Source of the DNA: Burkholderia glumae LMG 2196 = ATCC 33617
Lineage (GTDB): Bacteria > Pseudomonadota > Gammaproteobacteria > Burkholderiales > Burkholderiaceae
Assembly: GCF_000960995.1 (NCBI RefSeq)
Contig: NZ_CP009434.1
Location: 496,001 to 560,000 of the forward strand
Length of the DNA: 64,000 nucleotides
Reading direction: 5' to 3'
Under the pieces are notes generated by a model, which saw only the letters and a list, made by a program, of their open reading frames with translations, was not told the DNA's origin and searched no databases. Made by a program: the position numbers and the translations under genes. Shown piece after piece: positions 8,942 to 18,557 of the stretch (position 1 is the stretch's first letter; every line of letters begins with the position of its first letter).

Positions 8942-11536
8942 ATGAATACCGCCCATCGCAAACCGCTGCCCGGCACCGGGCTCGACTACTTCGACGCGCG
9001 TGCCGCCGTGGACGCGCTCGCGCCCGGCGCCTACGACGCACTGCCCTACACGTCGCGCGTGCTCGCCGAGAACCTGGTGCGCCGCTGCGACCCGGCGCAG
9101 CTCGACGCCGCGCTGCGCCAGCTGATCGAGCGCCGTCGCGACCTCGATTTTCCGTGGTATCCGGCACGCGTGGTCTGCCACGACATCCTCGGCCAGACCG
9201 CGCTGGTCGATCTGGCCGGCCTGCGCGACGCGATCGCCGCGGCCGGCGGCGATCCGGCCAAGGTCAACCCGGTGGTGCCGGTGCAGCTGATCGTCGATCA
9301 CTCGCTCGCCGTGGAATGCGGCGGCGCCGATCCCGATGCGTTCGCCAAGAACCGCGCGATCGAGGACCGCCGCAACGAGGACCGCTTCCACTTCATCGAA
9401 TGGACCAGGACCGCCTTCGAGAACGTCGACGTGATCCCGCCCGGCAACGGCATCATGCATCAGATCAACCTCGAGAAGATGTCGCCCGTGATCGGCACCC
9501 AGGACGGCGTGGCCTACCCCGACACCTGCGTCGGCACCGACAGCCACACGCCGCACGTGGACGCGCTCGGCGTGATCGCGATCGGCGTGGGCGGCCTGGA
9601 GGCCGAGAACGTGATGCTGGGCCGCGCGTCGTGGATGCGGCTGCCCGACATCGTCGGCGTCGAGCTCACGGGCGAGCGCCAGCCCGGCATCACCGCCACC
9701 GACATCGTGCTCGCGCTGACCGAGTTCCTGCGCAAGCAGAAGGTGGTGGGCGCCTATCTGGAGTTTCGCGGCCCGGGCGCGGCTAGCCTCACGCTCGGCG
9801 ACCGCGCCACCATCTCGAACATGGCGCCCGAGTACGGCGCGACCGCCGCGATGTTCTTCATCGACGGCCGCACGCTCGACTACCTGCGCCTGACCGGCCG
9901 CAGCGACGAGCAGGTCGCGCTGGTGGAGACCTACGCGAAAACGGCCGGCCTGTGGGCCGACAGCCTCGCCGGCGCGCAGTACGAGCGCACGCTCGCGTTC
10001 GACCTTTCCACCGTGGTGCGCAACATGGCCGGCCCGTCGAACCCGCACAAGCGGCTGCCCACCAGCGAGCTGGCCGCGCGCGGCATCGCCGCGCCGCACC
10101 AGGACAGCGCCGGGCAGATGCCCGACGGCGCCGTGATCATCGCCGCCATCACGAGCTGCACCAACACCAGCAACCCGCGCAACGTGATCGCCGCCGGCCT
10201 GCTCGCGCGCAACGCGAACGCGCGCGGCCTCGCGCGCAAGCCGTGGGTCAAGACCTCGCTCGCGCCGGGCTCGAAGACGGTCGAGCTGTACCTGAAGGAA
10301 GCCGGCCTGCTCGGCGATCTGGAGGCGCTCGGCTTCGGCGTGGTGGCGTTCGCCTGCACCACCTGCAACGGCATGTCGGGCGCGCTCGACCCCGACATCC
10401 AGCAGGAGATCATCGACCGCGATCTGTACGCCACCGCCGTGCTGTCGGGCAACCGCAACTTCGACGGCCGCATCCATCCCTACGCGAAGCAGGCGTTCCT
10501 GGCCTCGCCGCCGCTGGTGGTGGCCTATGCGATCGCCGGCACGATCCGCTTCGACATCGAGCACGACGTGCTCGGCACCGACGCCGACGGCAAGCCCGTC
10601 ACGCTCGCCGACATCTGGCCCGACGACGCCGAGATCGACGCGATCGTCGCCGCCAGCGTGAAGCCCGAGCAATACCGGCGCGTCTACGAGCCGATGTTCG
10701 CGCGCCGCGCGGCCAGCGCCGCCAGCGTGCCGCCGCTCTACGCGTGGCGCGCGCAGAGCACCTACATCCGCCGCCCGCCCTACTGGGAAGGGGCGCTCGC
10801 CGGCGAGCGCAGGCTCGCCGGAATGCGCGCGCTGGCGGTGCTCGGCGACAACATCACCACCGACCACCTCTCGCCGTCCAACGCGATCCTGCCCGACAGC
10901 GCGGCGGGCGAATACCTCGCGAAGATGGGCCTGCCCGAGGAGGACTTCAATTCCTACGCGACGCATCGCGGCGATCACCTGACCGCGCAGCGCGCGACCT
11001 TCGCGAATCCGACGCTCGTCAACGAGATGGCGGTGGTGGACGGCGCGGTGCAGAAGGGGTCGCTCGCGCGCCTCGAGCCGGAGGGCAAGGTGGTGCGCAT
11101 GTGGGAGGCGATCGAAACCTACATGGCGCGCAAGCAGCCGCTGATCGTGATCGCCGGCGCCGACTACGGCCAGGGCTCGTCGCGCGACTGGGCGGCCAAG
11201 GGCGTGCGGCTCGCCGGCGTGGAGGCGATCCTGGCCGAGGGCTTCGAGCGCATCCATCGCACCAACCTGATCGGGATGGGCGTGCTGCCGCTCGAGTTCA
11301 AGCCCGGCGTGAACCGCCTCACGCTCGGCATCGACGGCACCGAGACCTTCGACGTGATCGGCGAGCGCCGCCCGCGCGCCGATCTCACGCTGGTGGTCAC
11401 GCGCCGCAACGGCACCCGCGTCGAGGTGCCGGTCACCTGCCGGCTCGATACCGCCGAGGAGGTGTCGATCTACGAGGCGGGCGGCGTGCTGCAGCGCTTC
11501 GCGCAGGATTTCCTCGAATCGTCGCAGGCGGCATGA
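8942..11536 (+). CDS. acnD: Fe/S-dependent 2-methylcitrate dehydratase AcnD
   Basis: An aconitase-family protein of about 864 aa. Iron-sulfur cysteines are seen in IAAITSCTNTSNPRN and FACTTCNGMSG. The swivel domain carries GADYGQGSSRDWAAKG, with the substrate-binding Ser/Arg region. AcnD with PrpF replaces PrpD, which is not found here, in converting 2-methylcitrate to 2-methyl-aconitate. ATG 8942 (NTAHRKPLPGTGLDYFDAR) fits homologues. An ATG at 8930 is also possible. The gene starts 85 bp after prpC and precedes prpF by 126 bp. Confidence 0.95.
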   Translation: MNTAHRKPLPGTGLDYFDARAAVDALAPGAYDALPYTSRVLAENLVRRCDPAQLDAALRQLIERRRDLDFPWYPARVVCHDILGQTALVDLAGLRDAIAAAGGDPAKVNPVVPVQLIVDHSLAVECGGADPDAFAKNRAIEDRRNEDRFHFIEWTRTAFENVDVIPPGNGIMHQINLEKMSPVIGTQDGVAYPDTCVGTDSHTPHVDALGVIAIGVGGLEAENVMLGRASWMRLPDIVGVELTGERQPGITATDIVLALTEFLRKQKVVGAYLEFRGPGAASLTLGDRATISNMAPEYGATAAMFFIDGRTLDYLRLTGRSDEQVALVETYAKTAGLWADSLAGAQYERTLAFDLSTVVRNMAGPSNPHKRLPTSELAARGIAAPHQDSAGQMPDGAVIIAAITSCTNTSNPRNVIAAGLLARNANARGLARKPWVKTSLAPGSKTVELYLKEAGLLGDLEALGFGVVAFACTTCNGMSGALDPDIQQEIIDRDLYATAVLSGNRNFDGRIHPYAKQAFLASPPLVVAYAIAGTIRFDIEHDVLGTDADGKPVTLADIWPDDAEIDAIVAASVKPEQYRRVYEPMFARRAASAASVPPLYAWRAQSTYIRRPPYWEGALAGERRLAGMRALAVLGDNITTDHLSPSNAILPDSAAGEYLAKMGLPEEDFNSYATHRGDHLTAQRATFANPTLVNEMAVVDGAVQKGSLARLEPEGKVVRMWEAIETYMARKQPLIVIAGADYGQGSSRDWAAKGVRLAGVEAILAEGFERIHRTNLIGMGVLPLEFKPGVNRLTLGIDGTETFDVIGERRPRADLTLVVTRRNGTRVEVPVTCRLDTAEEVSIYEAGGVLQRFAQDFLESSQAA

Positions 11537-11662
11537 TGGATGCCTGGCGCCGGCCTGCCGCCGGCGCGACGCGTTCGAGACTCGATTAACCGGCGTGGCG
11601 CCCCGACCGGCGCGACGCGCGCGGGCGGCGCGGCCGCCCTCGTCCTTTCAGGAACCTCCACC

Positions 11663-12853
11663 ATGGCCCACGTTCCCCAGATCCGGATACCCGCCGTCTA
11701 CATGCGCGGCGGCACCAGCAAGGGCGTGTTCTTCCGCCTCGACGACCTGCCGGAGGCCGCGCGCGTGCCGGGCGCGGCGCGCGACCGGCTGCTGCTGCGC
11801 GTGATCGGCAGTCCCGACCCTTACGGCAAGCAGATCGACGGGATGGGCGGCGCGACGTCGAGCACCAGCAAGACCGTGATCCTCTCGAAGAGCGCGCGGC
11901 CCGGTCACGACGTCGACTATCTGTTCGGCCAGGTCTCGATCGACAAGGCCTTCATCGACTGGACCGGCAACTGCGGGAACCTGTCGGCCGCGGTCGGCCC
12001 GTTCGCGATCGCGGCGGGCCTCGTCGACGCGTCGCGCGTGCCCGCCGACGGCATCGCCACCGTGCGGATCTGGCAGGCCAACATCGGCAAGACCATCGTC
12101 GCGCACGTGCCGATCACGGGCGGCGAGGTGCAGGAGACGGGCGACTTCGAACTCGACGGCGTGACTTTCCCGGCCGCCGAGATCCAGCTCGAATTCCTGG
12201 ACCCGGCCGCCGACGAGGACGGTGCCGGCGGCGCGATGTTCCCCACCGGCAACCTGGTCGACGACCTGGAAGTGCCCGGCATCGGCACGCTGAAGGCGAC
12301 CATGATCAACGCCGGCATCCCGACCATCTTCGTCGAGGCCGAGGCGATTGGCTACACCGGCACCGAGTTGCAGGACGCGATCAACGGCGATTGCGCCGCG
12401 CTCGCGCGCCTCGAGGCGATCCGCGGCTACGGCGCGCTGCGCATGGGCCTCATCGGGACGCTCGACGAGATCGCCACGCGCCAGCACACGCCGAAGATCG
12501 CGTTCGTGGCGCGCCCGGCCGACTACGTCGCGTCGAGCGGCAAGACGGTGGCGGCCAAGGACGTGGACCTGCTGGTGCGTGCGATGTCGATGGGCAAGCT
12601 GCATCACGCGATGATGGGCACCGCCGCGGTGGCGATCGGCACCGCGGCCGCGATTCCCGGCACGCTCGTGAGCCTCGCGGCGGGCGGCGGCGAGCGCGAG
12701 GCGGTGCGCTTCGGGCATCCGTCCGGCACGCTGCGGGTGGGCGCGCAGGCCAGCCGCGCGAGCGGCGAGTGGGTCGTCACGAAGGCGATCATGAGCCGCA
12801 GCGCGCGCGTGCTGATGGAAGGCCAGGTGCGCGTGCCCGGCGACGCGTTCTGA
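11663..12853 (+). CDS. prpF: 2-methyl-aconitate cis-trans isomerase PrpF
   Basis: A 396-aa PrpF-family protein with a diaminopimelate-epimerase-like fold. It supplies cis-2-methylaconitate after AcnD. Diagnostic segments are YMRGGTSKGVFF at the N-terminus, GMGGATSSTSKTVIL, the WTGNCGNLSAAVGPFAI motif and the C-terminal MSRSARVLMEGQVRVP. ATG 11663 follows CAGGAACC. The frame is open upstream to 11540 but without similarity. Pairing with acnD is the standard alternative form of the methylcitrate cycle. Confidence 0.95.
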   Translation: MAHVPQIRIPAVYMRGGTSKGVFFRLDDLPEAARVPGAARDRLLLRVIGSPDPYGKQIDGMGGATSSTSKTVILSKSARPGHDVDYLFGQVSIDKAFIDWTGNCGNLSAAVGPFAIAAGLVDASRVPADGIATVRIWQANIGKTIVAHVPITGGEVQETGDFELDGVTFPAAEIQLEFLDPAADEDGAGGAMFPTGNLVDDLEVPGIGTLKATMINAGIPTIFVEAEAIGYTGTELQDAINGDCAALARLEAIRGYGALRMGLIGTLDEIATRQHTPKIAFVARPADYVASSGKTVAAKDVDLLVRAMSMGKLHHAMMGTAAVAIGTAAAIPGTLVSLAAGGGEREAVRFGHPSGTLRVGAQASRASGEWVVTKAIMSRSARVLMEGQVRVPGDAF

Positions 12854-12944
12854 GGCTCGCGGCAGCCCGCGCGGCGTGGGTGCGTGCGGGCGCTGACGTG
12901 ACAGCGGGCGCGGCCGCGACGCGGCGCGCCGAACGGAGGCCGGA

Positions 12945-14009
12945 ATGAACGTGGCGATGCCGCTGGCGGGCGTCGAAGTGCTCGAACTCGAAGGGCTCGG
13001 CCCCGCGCCGCTGGCCGGCTGGATGCTGGCGGCGCTGGGGGCGCGCGTGACGCTGGTGGCGCGCCCGGGCGGCCGCGCGGGCGGCCCGCCCGGCCTGCAG
13101 GCGCGCGACGGCGACCTGCTGCGCGAGGGCAAGACCGTGGTCGAATGCGACCTGAAGGCGGCCGGCGCGCGCGAGGCGATGCTCGACCGGATCGCGCGCG
13201 CCGACGTGCTGATCGAGGGCTACCGGCCCGGCGTGATGGAGCGGCTCGGCCTCGGGCCGCACGCCTGCGCCGCGCGCCGGCCGTCGCTCGTCTATGCGCG
13301 CATGACGGGCTGGGGCCAGCACGGGCCGCTCGCCGGGCGCGCCGGCCACGATCTCAACTACGTCGCGCTGACCGGGCTGCTCGCGCTGGCCGTCAAGCCG
13401 GGCCAGATGCCGGTGATCCCGCCCACCGTGGTCGGCGACGCGGGCGGCGCGCTCGGCCTGGCGTTCGGCATCGTCAGCGCGCTGCTGGCCGCGCGCGCCA
13501 GCGGGCGCGGCCGCGTGGTGGACGGTGCGATCGTCGATGTGGTCGCGATGCTCGGCGCGCTCGCGCTGTGGGCGCGCGAGCACGGGCAGCTCGGCGGGCC
13601 GGATGGCGCGAGCCTGTTCCACGACGCGCCGTTCTATGCCGTCTACCGCTGCGCGGACGGCGCGTGGATCAGCGTGGCCGCGCTGGAGCCGGCGTTCTAC
13701 CGCCGCTTCGTGGCGGGCTTCGGGCTCGACGGCATCGATCCCGAGGCGCAGTACGCTCGCGAGACCTGGCCCGCGCTGAAGACGCGCTTCGCCGCGCATT
13801 TCGCGAGCGCGCCGGCGGCGTTCTGGTGCGAGCGCTTCGCGGATGCCGACGCGTGCGTGGCGCCGGTGCTCGATTTCGAGGCGGCCGCGCGGCACCCGCA
13901 CAACCGCGCGCGCGGCGTGCATGCTTTGACCCCGGACGGGGCGCTGCGGGTCAAGGTGGCGCCGCGCTTCACCTGGCTCGATGACGAGCCGGCCGCCTGC
14001 GGCGAATGA
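12945..14009 (+). CDS. CaiB/BaiF-family (class III) CoA-transferase or racemase
   Basis: A 354-aa class III CoA-transferase / alpha-methylacyl-CoA racemase type protein. Motifs are GLGPAPLAGWMLAALGARV near the N-terminus, the DVLIEGYRPGVMERLGLGP segment with the conserved RPGV region, and GHDLNYVALTGLLA. It follows prpF by 91 bp in the same direction with a good RBS (ACGGAGGC), so it is probably co-transcribed. Methyl-branched CoA esters would suit a propionate operon, but its substrate cannot be told from sequence. Its stop codon is part of an 11-bp tandem repeat. Confidence 0.8.
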   Translation: MNVAMPLAGVEVLELEGLGPAPLAGWMLAALGARVTLVARPGGRAGGPPGLQARDGDLLREGKTVVECDLKAAGAREAMLDRIARADVLIEGYRPGVMERLGLGPHACAARRPSLVYARMTGWGQHGPLAGRAGHDLNYVALTGLLALAVKPGQMPVIPPTVVGDAGGALGLAFGIVSALLAARASGRGRVVDGAIVDVVAMLGALALWAREHGQLGGPDGASLFHDAPFYAVYRCADGAWISVAALEPAFYRRFVAGFGLDGIDPEAQYARETWPALKTRFAAHFASAPAAFWCERFADADACVAPVLDFEAAARHPHNRARGVHALTPDGALRVKVAPRFTWLDDEPAACGE

Positions 14010-14060
14010 GGCAGACCTGAGGCAGACCTGGGGGAGACCTGGGGGAGACCTGAGGCAGGC
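14007..14060 (+). repeat. 11-bp tandem repeat, nearly 5 copies
   Basis: TGAGGCAGACC occurs twice, then TGGGGGAGACC twice, then a partial TGAGGCAGG. The first copy contains the TGA stop of the CoA-transferase gene, so copy number changes would not alter the protein but would alter the 3' untranslated region. Confidence 0.85.
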
Positions 14061-14148
14061 GCGCGGGCGCTGCCGGGCGGTCGCGCGGCGCGCGTGGGGG
14101 GCGGTGGCGCGGCGACGCAGCTTGGCCGCCCCGGCGTGCTGGCGCCCG

Positions 14149-14592
14149 TCAGGCCGCCGAGGCCTGCACCTCGTCGGCGCGCGCCTCGCCGAGCCGGTTG
14201 ACGGTGCCCTGCGCGACCGCGACGAGGCGCTCGTCCTTGCCGACCGCCACGAACACGTGGCACTGGCAGGTGGCCTGGTTCTTGCCGCCGTACAGCAGCT
14301 TGGCGCGCGCGATCAGGCGGCCGTGCGTCGCCGGGCGCAGGTAGTTGATCTTGTATTCGCCGGTGACGACGCGCGGGCCGAGCGCGAGCGCGCCCGCGAA
14401 GGTCAGCGCATTGTCGGCGAGATAGCTGATCACGCCGCCGTGCACGAAGCCGTGCTGCTGCCGCAGATCGTCGCGAATCGGCAGGCAGAGCGCGACTTCG
14501 TCGCCGCCCATCGTCATGAGTTCGGTGCCGAGCAAGATGCTGAACGGCTGGGCGAGCAGCGCGCCGCGCGCGTGGTCCACGATATCCGTCAT
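14149..14592 (-). CDS. PaaI-family hotdog thioesterase
   Basis: A 147-aa hotdog-fold acyl-CoA thioesterase. The family signature is HGFVHGGVISYLADNALTFAG, followed by the beta strands GEYKINYLRPA and ATCQCHVFVAV. ATG 14592 is preceded by AAGGAACG. It faces the end of the CoA-transferase gene and is probably an independent unit. The family hydrolyses aryl or medium-chain acyl-CoA; the substrate here is unknown. Confidence 0.85.
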   Translation of the reverse strand: MTDIVDHARGALLAQPFSILLGTELMTMGGDEVALCLPIRDDLRQQHGFVHGGVISYLADNALTFAGALALGPRVVTGEYKINYLRPATHGRLIARAKLLYGGKNQATCQCHVFVAVGKDERLVAVAQGTVNRLGEARADEVQASAA

Positions 14593-14839
14593 CGACGTTC
14601 CTTGGTTCAATGGGGCGCCGCCCCGCGCGGCCGACGGGGGCCGGCCGCCTGCGCTCCACTCTAGGAAGCGACCAGCCGATACGCAAGGAGATTCGGGGAA
14701 GGTGCGCGACGCGGCCGCGTGGCCGGCGCGCCGGCGGGGCGGCCGTGGCGGCCGCCGCGGGCGGGCCGGATGCGCGGATCGCAGGCGGTATTGCGCGGGC
14801 CGCGCGCTGGGGCCGCCGAACGCGGCCCGCGCGGTGCGA

Positions 14840-15952
14840 TCAGGCGCCGGCGGGCAGCGCGGCGTAGGCGGTCGCGAGATGATACGGCGTGGTGGACGGC
14901 AGGTCGGCACGCGAGACCTCGCCGGCCGCGGTCTTGCATTCGAACCAGCCGCGCGGGTGCAGGAAGCGCGCCGCGAAGCGCTCGATCTGCGTGGCGAGCG
15001 CGGGCGAGCCGGCGTGCTCGCCGCGCGTGGCGAGCGCACGCAGATATTCGGTCTGCGCCCAGATCCGCTGCGTCGCGTCGAGGCAGGCGCCGTGCCCGTC
15101 GACGGCCGCGCACACGCCGCCCGTGGCCGGATCGACGCCATGCCGCTCGGCGAACCGGTAGGCGCGTTCCAGCGCGTCGGCGAGGCCGGTCGACGCGAGC
15201 CGCCGGCCCGCCGCACTGACGAGATAGAACCACTCGAACTGGTGGCCCGGCTCGACGCGGTTGCCGGGCGTGCCCAGCGCCAGCTCGGCGACGCAGCCGG
15301 TGGCCGGATCGACGAAGCGCTGCTCGACGGCGCGCGCCGTGCGCAGCAGCGCGGCGTCGAACGCGGCGTCGCCGAACGCCGCGCCGGCCGCGAGCCATGC
15401 CTCGGTCAGGTGCATCAGCGGATTCTGCAGCGGGCCGCCGCCATCGAGGCGCGCGAAATCCTCGGCGCGCGCCGCGTCGAGGCAGGCGTCGCCGGCGGCC
15501 GGCGCGAAGCGGTCCTCGATCAGCGCGGCGGTGTGCTCGGCCACCTTGCGCGCGTCGCCGTTGCCGGACGCGGCGAAGTACGCCGCGCAGGCGAACACGA
15601 CGAACGCGTGGGTGTACAGATCCTTGCTGCGATCGAGCGGCGCGCCGCGCGCATCGACGCTGTAGAACCAGCCGCCGTGCCGCGGATCGCGGAAATGGCG
15701 GCACAATGCGTCAAACAGCGTCTGCGCGTGCGCCAGCTCGCCGGCGTCGGCGAACACGAACAATTGCCGCGCGCAGGCCATGGCCCGATAGCGCGTGACG
15801 GGCAGCGGCGCATGCGTGTCGGCGCTCAGCGCTTCGAACGGCAGTCCGATTGCCGTGTCGAAACCGGGGCCTCGCCACAGCGGCAGCAGGATTTCCGCGA
15901 AATGCCGGCGCAGTTCGGCAGCCTGGACGGAAGCGGGACGGGTAGCGGACAT
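14840..15952 (-). CDS. N-acylglucosamine 2-epimerase (AGE) family sugar isomerase
   Basis: A 370-aa (alpha/alpha)6-barrel protein of the AGE superfamily, which includes N-acetylglucosamine 2-epimerases, mannose isomerases and YihS. Conserved histidine and acidic motifs are visible: SKDLYTHAFVVFACAA, NPLMHLTEAWL and EPGHQFEWFYLV, the last close to the family's catalytic His region. An aldose-ketose isomerase of the ManI/YihS type is more likely than a true epimerase, but this is inference. Start ATG 15952 is chosen because the upstream part of the open frame lacks similarity. It is divergent from mgtC with 110 bp between. Confidence 0.8.
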   Translation of the reverse strand: MSATRPASVQAAELRRHFAEILLPLWRGPGFDTAIGLPFEALSADTHAPLPVTRYRAMACARQLFVFADAGELAHAQTLFDALCRHFRDPRHGGWFYSVDARGAPLDRSKDLYTHAFVVFACAAYFAASGNGDARKVAEHTAALIEDRFAPAAGDACLDAARAEDFARLDGGGPLQNPLMHLTEAWLAAGAAFGDAAFDAALLRTARAVEQRFVDPATGCVAELALGTPGNRVEPGHQFEWFYLVSAAGRRLASTGLADALERAYRFAERHGVDPATGGVCAAVDGHGACLDATQRIWAQTEYLRALATRGEHAGSPALATQIERFAARFLHPRGWFECKTAAGEVSRADLPSTTPYHLATAYAALPAGA

Positions 15953-16062
15953 CGTCAAAACTCGTGGATCGAACAAAGTGCGGCAGCGTGCTGCCGGCCG
16001 GATCCGGCTGTCCGGCCCGGCCGCGCCGATGCGCCGACACAATAACAGGAAGGAGAGCGCAC

Positions 16063-16758
16063 ATGCTCAACAACGTCGAACTCATCTTGCGGCTGCTGCT
16101 CGCGGCCGTGCTCGGCAGCGTAATCGGTTTCGAGCGGGAGCGTTTGTCATGGGCGGCCGGCCTGCGCACGCACATGCTCGTCTGCGTCGGCTCGGCGCTG
16201 ATCATGATCGTTTCCGCGTTCGGCTTCGCCGACGTGCTCGGCAGGCCCCAGGTGGTGCTCGATCCGTCGCGGATCGCGGCGCAGGTGGTGTCCGGCATCG
16301 GCTTTCTCGGCGCCGGCTCGATCCTGATGCGCGGCGAGATCGTGCGCGGGCTGACCACGGCCGCGAGCCTGTGGTCGGTCGCGGCGGTCGGGCTCGCCGT
16401 CGGCGGCGGGCTCTACGTGGCGGCGGTCGCGGCCACCGTGATCGTGCTGGTGATCCTGGCCGGCATCAAGCCGCTCGAGCGGCGCTACATCACCGTGCGC
16501 CAGCGTCGGCACATGCTGCTGCTCGTCGATCGCGGCTCGATGACGTTCAGCTCGCTGCATGCGGCGCTCGGCACCGACGCCGCGCGCGTCAAGCAGTTCG
16601 TCGTCCAGCAGAGCGAGGAGCAGCCCGACTGCGACGACGTGACGATCTCGCTGGCGCGCGTTTCGTCGGTCGAGTACGAGCGGATCTGCGCGCGGCTGCG
16701 CCAGCTGCCCGGCGTGCAGACGTTCAAGGAGCAGGAGGGCGTGGCGAGCGCCGAATGA
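16063..16758 (+). CDS. MgtC/SapB family membrane protein
   Basis: A 231-aa protein with an N-terminal MgtC domain of about four membrane helices. Signatures are GSVIGFERERLSWAAGLRTHMLVCVG, GIGFLGAGSILMRGEIVRGLTTAASLWSV (family hallmark) and a following hydrophobic helix. A C-terminal soluble domain (about residues 145-231) resembles the ACT-like domain of MgtC. The family is linked to growth in low magnesium and survival in macrophages. ATG 16063 follows AGGAAGGAGAG. Confidence 0.9.
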   Translation: MLNNVELILRLLLAAVLGSVIGFERERLSWAAGLRTHMLVCVGSALIMIVSAFGFADVLGRPQVVLDPSRIAAQVVSGIGFLGAGSILMRGEIVRGLTTAASLWSVAAVGLAVGGGLYVAAVAATVIVLVILAGIKPLERRYITVRQRRHMLLLVDRGSMTFSSLHAALGTDAARVKQFVVQQSEEQPDCDDVTISLARVSSVEYERICARLRQLPGVQTFKEQEGVASAE

Positions 16759-16989
16759 GGCCCGGGCCCGAATCCGGCCGAACTTGATCGCGATGGCCCG
16801 GCCGCTCGATGGCAGCCCGCAGAGCGGCCCGGCGGCGCGCGCGGCCGGACCGGTTCGGCCGGCTCGCGCCGTCCGGCATGAGACAATGCCGTCTTCCGTC
16901 CCCGAGGACCTTTCCTGTCGCTTGCCAGGCCGAGGGCATCGCGCGCCGCGCGCCGCGCCCCGGTGATCTGCCGTGGTAGTCATTGCTCC

Positions 16990-18411
16990 ATGATCGAATC
17001 CCGCGTCTCTCCCCATACCCGTTCCACCCGTGCAGGCCGGCCGTCCCGCCGGCGCAGCGCCGCCGCCAACGCCGGACAGCCGGACCGCAATGTCGCGCCG
17101 GCCGACGCCGAGGGCACGGCGCACGACGAGGCGAGTCCGGCCGCCGGGCCGCGCGACGCGTACACGCTCGACCTGTTCGGCGGCCTGCCGGCGGGGCCGC
17201 CCGCGCGCGAGGCGGCAGCGCCGCCGGAGGCGGCCGGCGCGACCGCCGAGCCGCAGCCGGAGCACGACACGCGGCAGGGGAGCCTGGCCGGCTTCGACTG
17301 GCCCACCGACGCGGCGGTGCCGCCGGCGCGCGCCAGCGCGGCGGACTTGCCCGCCCTGGGCGCGCACCGCGGCGGAGATGGGCCGGCGCAGGAGGCGGTC
17401 TCGCCGGCGGCCGGGCAAGCGATGCCGGACGCACCGGCGGCGGCGCTTGCCGCCGGGCGCGGCGACCATCGGCAGGCGCGGGCGTTGGAGCAAGCCGCCG
17501 CGGCCGACGCGGCGCGTGATGCGAGCGACGCCGCGCCGGCCGCGGCGCCGGCGGCGACCGGAAAGGCCGCGGCTTCGGCTACGCCGGCTCGCCAGGCCGG
17601 CGCGCCCGCCGCGCTTGATGCGCTTGGTGCGCACGTTGCGCCCCGCCAGGACCTGCCGGCGCCGGCCCCCGAGCGGCCCGCGTCTGCGGTCGCGGTGCCG
17701 GAGCCGGCAGCGTCGATCGACGTGGTCGAAGTGGCGGCCGCCGTGCAGGAAACCGTCGCCGGTCTCGCGGCCGGAACGGGCGAGGCCGCGGCGTCGGCGC
17801 CGGCACGGCCGGCGCGCAGCGGCGCCCGGCGCCACGCCGGGCGCAACGTCGAACCGGCCGGTGCGCCGGCCAGGCGCCGCAAGGCCGGCGCGTCCGCCGA
17901 CGAAGTCCGCCCGCTGGCGGCGGCACCGAGCGTCCCGGCCGCGCCGGCGCCGGCCGACGCCATGCCGCCAGACGCCGCGGGCGGCGGCATGCCGGCGGCA
18001 GCCGAGCCGGCGCCGCCGGCCGTCGATTCCGATGCGCCGCAGCGGGCGCTGGCCGACCGGGTTCGCGCGCTGCAGATCGAGACGGTCGACCTGCGCCGCG
18101 CGGCCAACGGCGAGATGCGCCGCGTGAATCGGCTGCTGCTGGCCCTTGCCGTGGTCGTGCTGGCCGGCATCGCGGCGCTCGTGGTTCAGGCGCTGGCACT
18201 GTCGAACGCACGCGGCGAAGCGGCCGCGCTGCGGCAACGCGTCGATCGCCTCGTGTCGTTGCAGGAGACGCAGCAAGCCGATCTTGCGGCCATGCAGCAA
18301 CGCAATGAGGCGCTCGGTGCGCAGGTTCAGCGGCTGACCAATCGGGGCACGATTGCCGCACCGCGCCAGCCTGTATCGGCGCCGGTCCGGCACGAACGTC
18401 GCAGACGCTGA
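16990..18411 (+). CDS. Ala/Pro-rich protein with one C-terminal membrane helix
   Basis: A 473-aa product I cannot assign. Residues 1-340 are low-complexity Ala/Pro/Arg-rich, with one less biased patch (RDAYTLDLFGGLPAGPP). A predicted coil follows (ADRVRALQIETVDLRRAAN), then a membrane helix (LLLALAVVVLAGIAALVVQALAL) and a heptad-rich tail (QRVDRLVSLQETQQADLAAM) ending in a basic RHERRRR. This suggests an inner-membrane protein with a long disordered cytoplasmic arm and a short periplasmic coil. ATG 16990 is preferred over the upstream GTG 16963. Similar proteins are found in Burkholderia with unknown role. Confidence 0.6.
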   Translation: MIESRVSPHTRSTRAGRPSRRRSAAANAGQPDRNVAPADAEGTAHDEASPAAGPRDAYTLDLFGGLPAGPPAREAAAPPEAAGATAEPQPEHDTRQGSLAGFDWPTDAAVPPARASAADLPALGAHRGGDGPAQEAVSPAAGQAMPDAPAAALAAGRGDHRQARALEQAAAADAARDASDAAPAAAPAATGKAAASATPARQAGAPAALDALGAHVAPRQDLPAPAPERPASAVAVPEPAASIDVVEVAAAVQETVAGLAAGTGEAAASAPARPARSGARRHAGRNVEPAGAPARRRKAGASADEVRPLAAAPSVPAAPAPADAMPPDAAGGGMPAAAEPAPPAVDSDAPQRALADRVRALQIETVDLRRAANGEMRRVNRLLLALAVVVLAGIAALVVQALALSNARGEAAALRQRVDRLVSLQETQQADLAAMQQRNEALGAQVQRLTNRGTIAAPRQPVSAPVRHERRRR

Positions 18412-18487
18412 GCAGAAAGCGGGAGAGCACCTTGTGCGTCGCCTTGCCGCGTCGCATCGACGACACAGCATGTTGCGCTGCACTAGT

Positions 18488-18538
18488 GTTGATCGGGGAA
18501 AACCCTTAATATTCTTTTTAGGGATAACCCTGATCAAC
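18488..18538. promoter_or_regulatory. 51-bp imperfect palindrome before a small gene
   Basis: Outer arms GTTGATC (18488-18494) and GATCAAC (18532-18538), then GGGG against CCC, an A-rich internal loop, and inner arms CCCTTAA (18503-18509) against TTAGGG (18518-18523). It ends 19 bp before the ATG at 18558. The AT-rich centre TATTCTTTT could be a promoter -10 or a hairpin loop. It may be an operator or an RNA structure. Confidence 0.6.
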
Positions 18539-18557
18539 CTACTGTCGGGAGCTGCAA

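Noticed and set aside
12854..12944. Terminator separating prpF from the CoA-transferase gene
   Set aside because: Only GC-rich sequence without a clean stem and no T tract.
16147..18537. 796-aa minus-strand open frame opposite mgtC and the Ala/Pro-rich gene
   Set aside because: No start signal; crosses intergenic DNA; residue use is typical of a complement of GC-rich genes. The plus-strand membrane protein has a real helix and coil.
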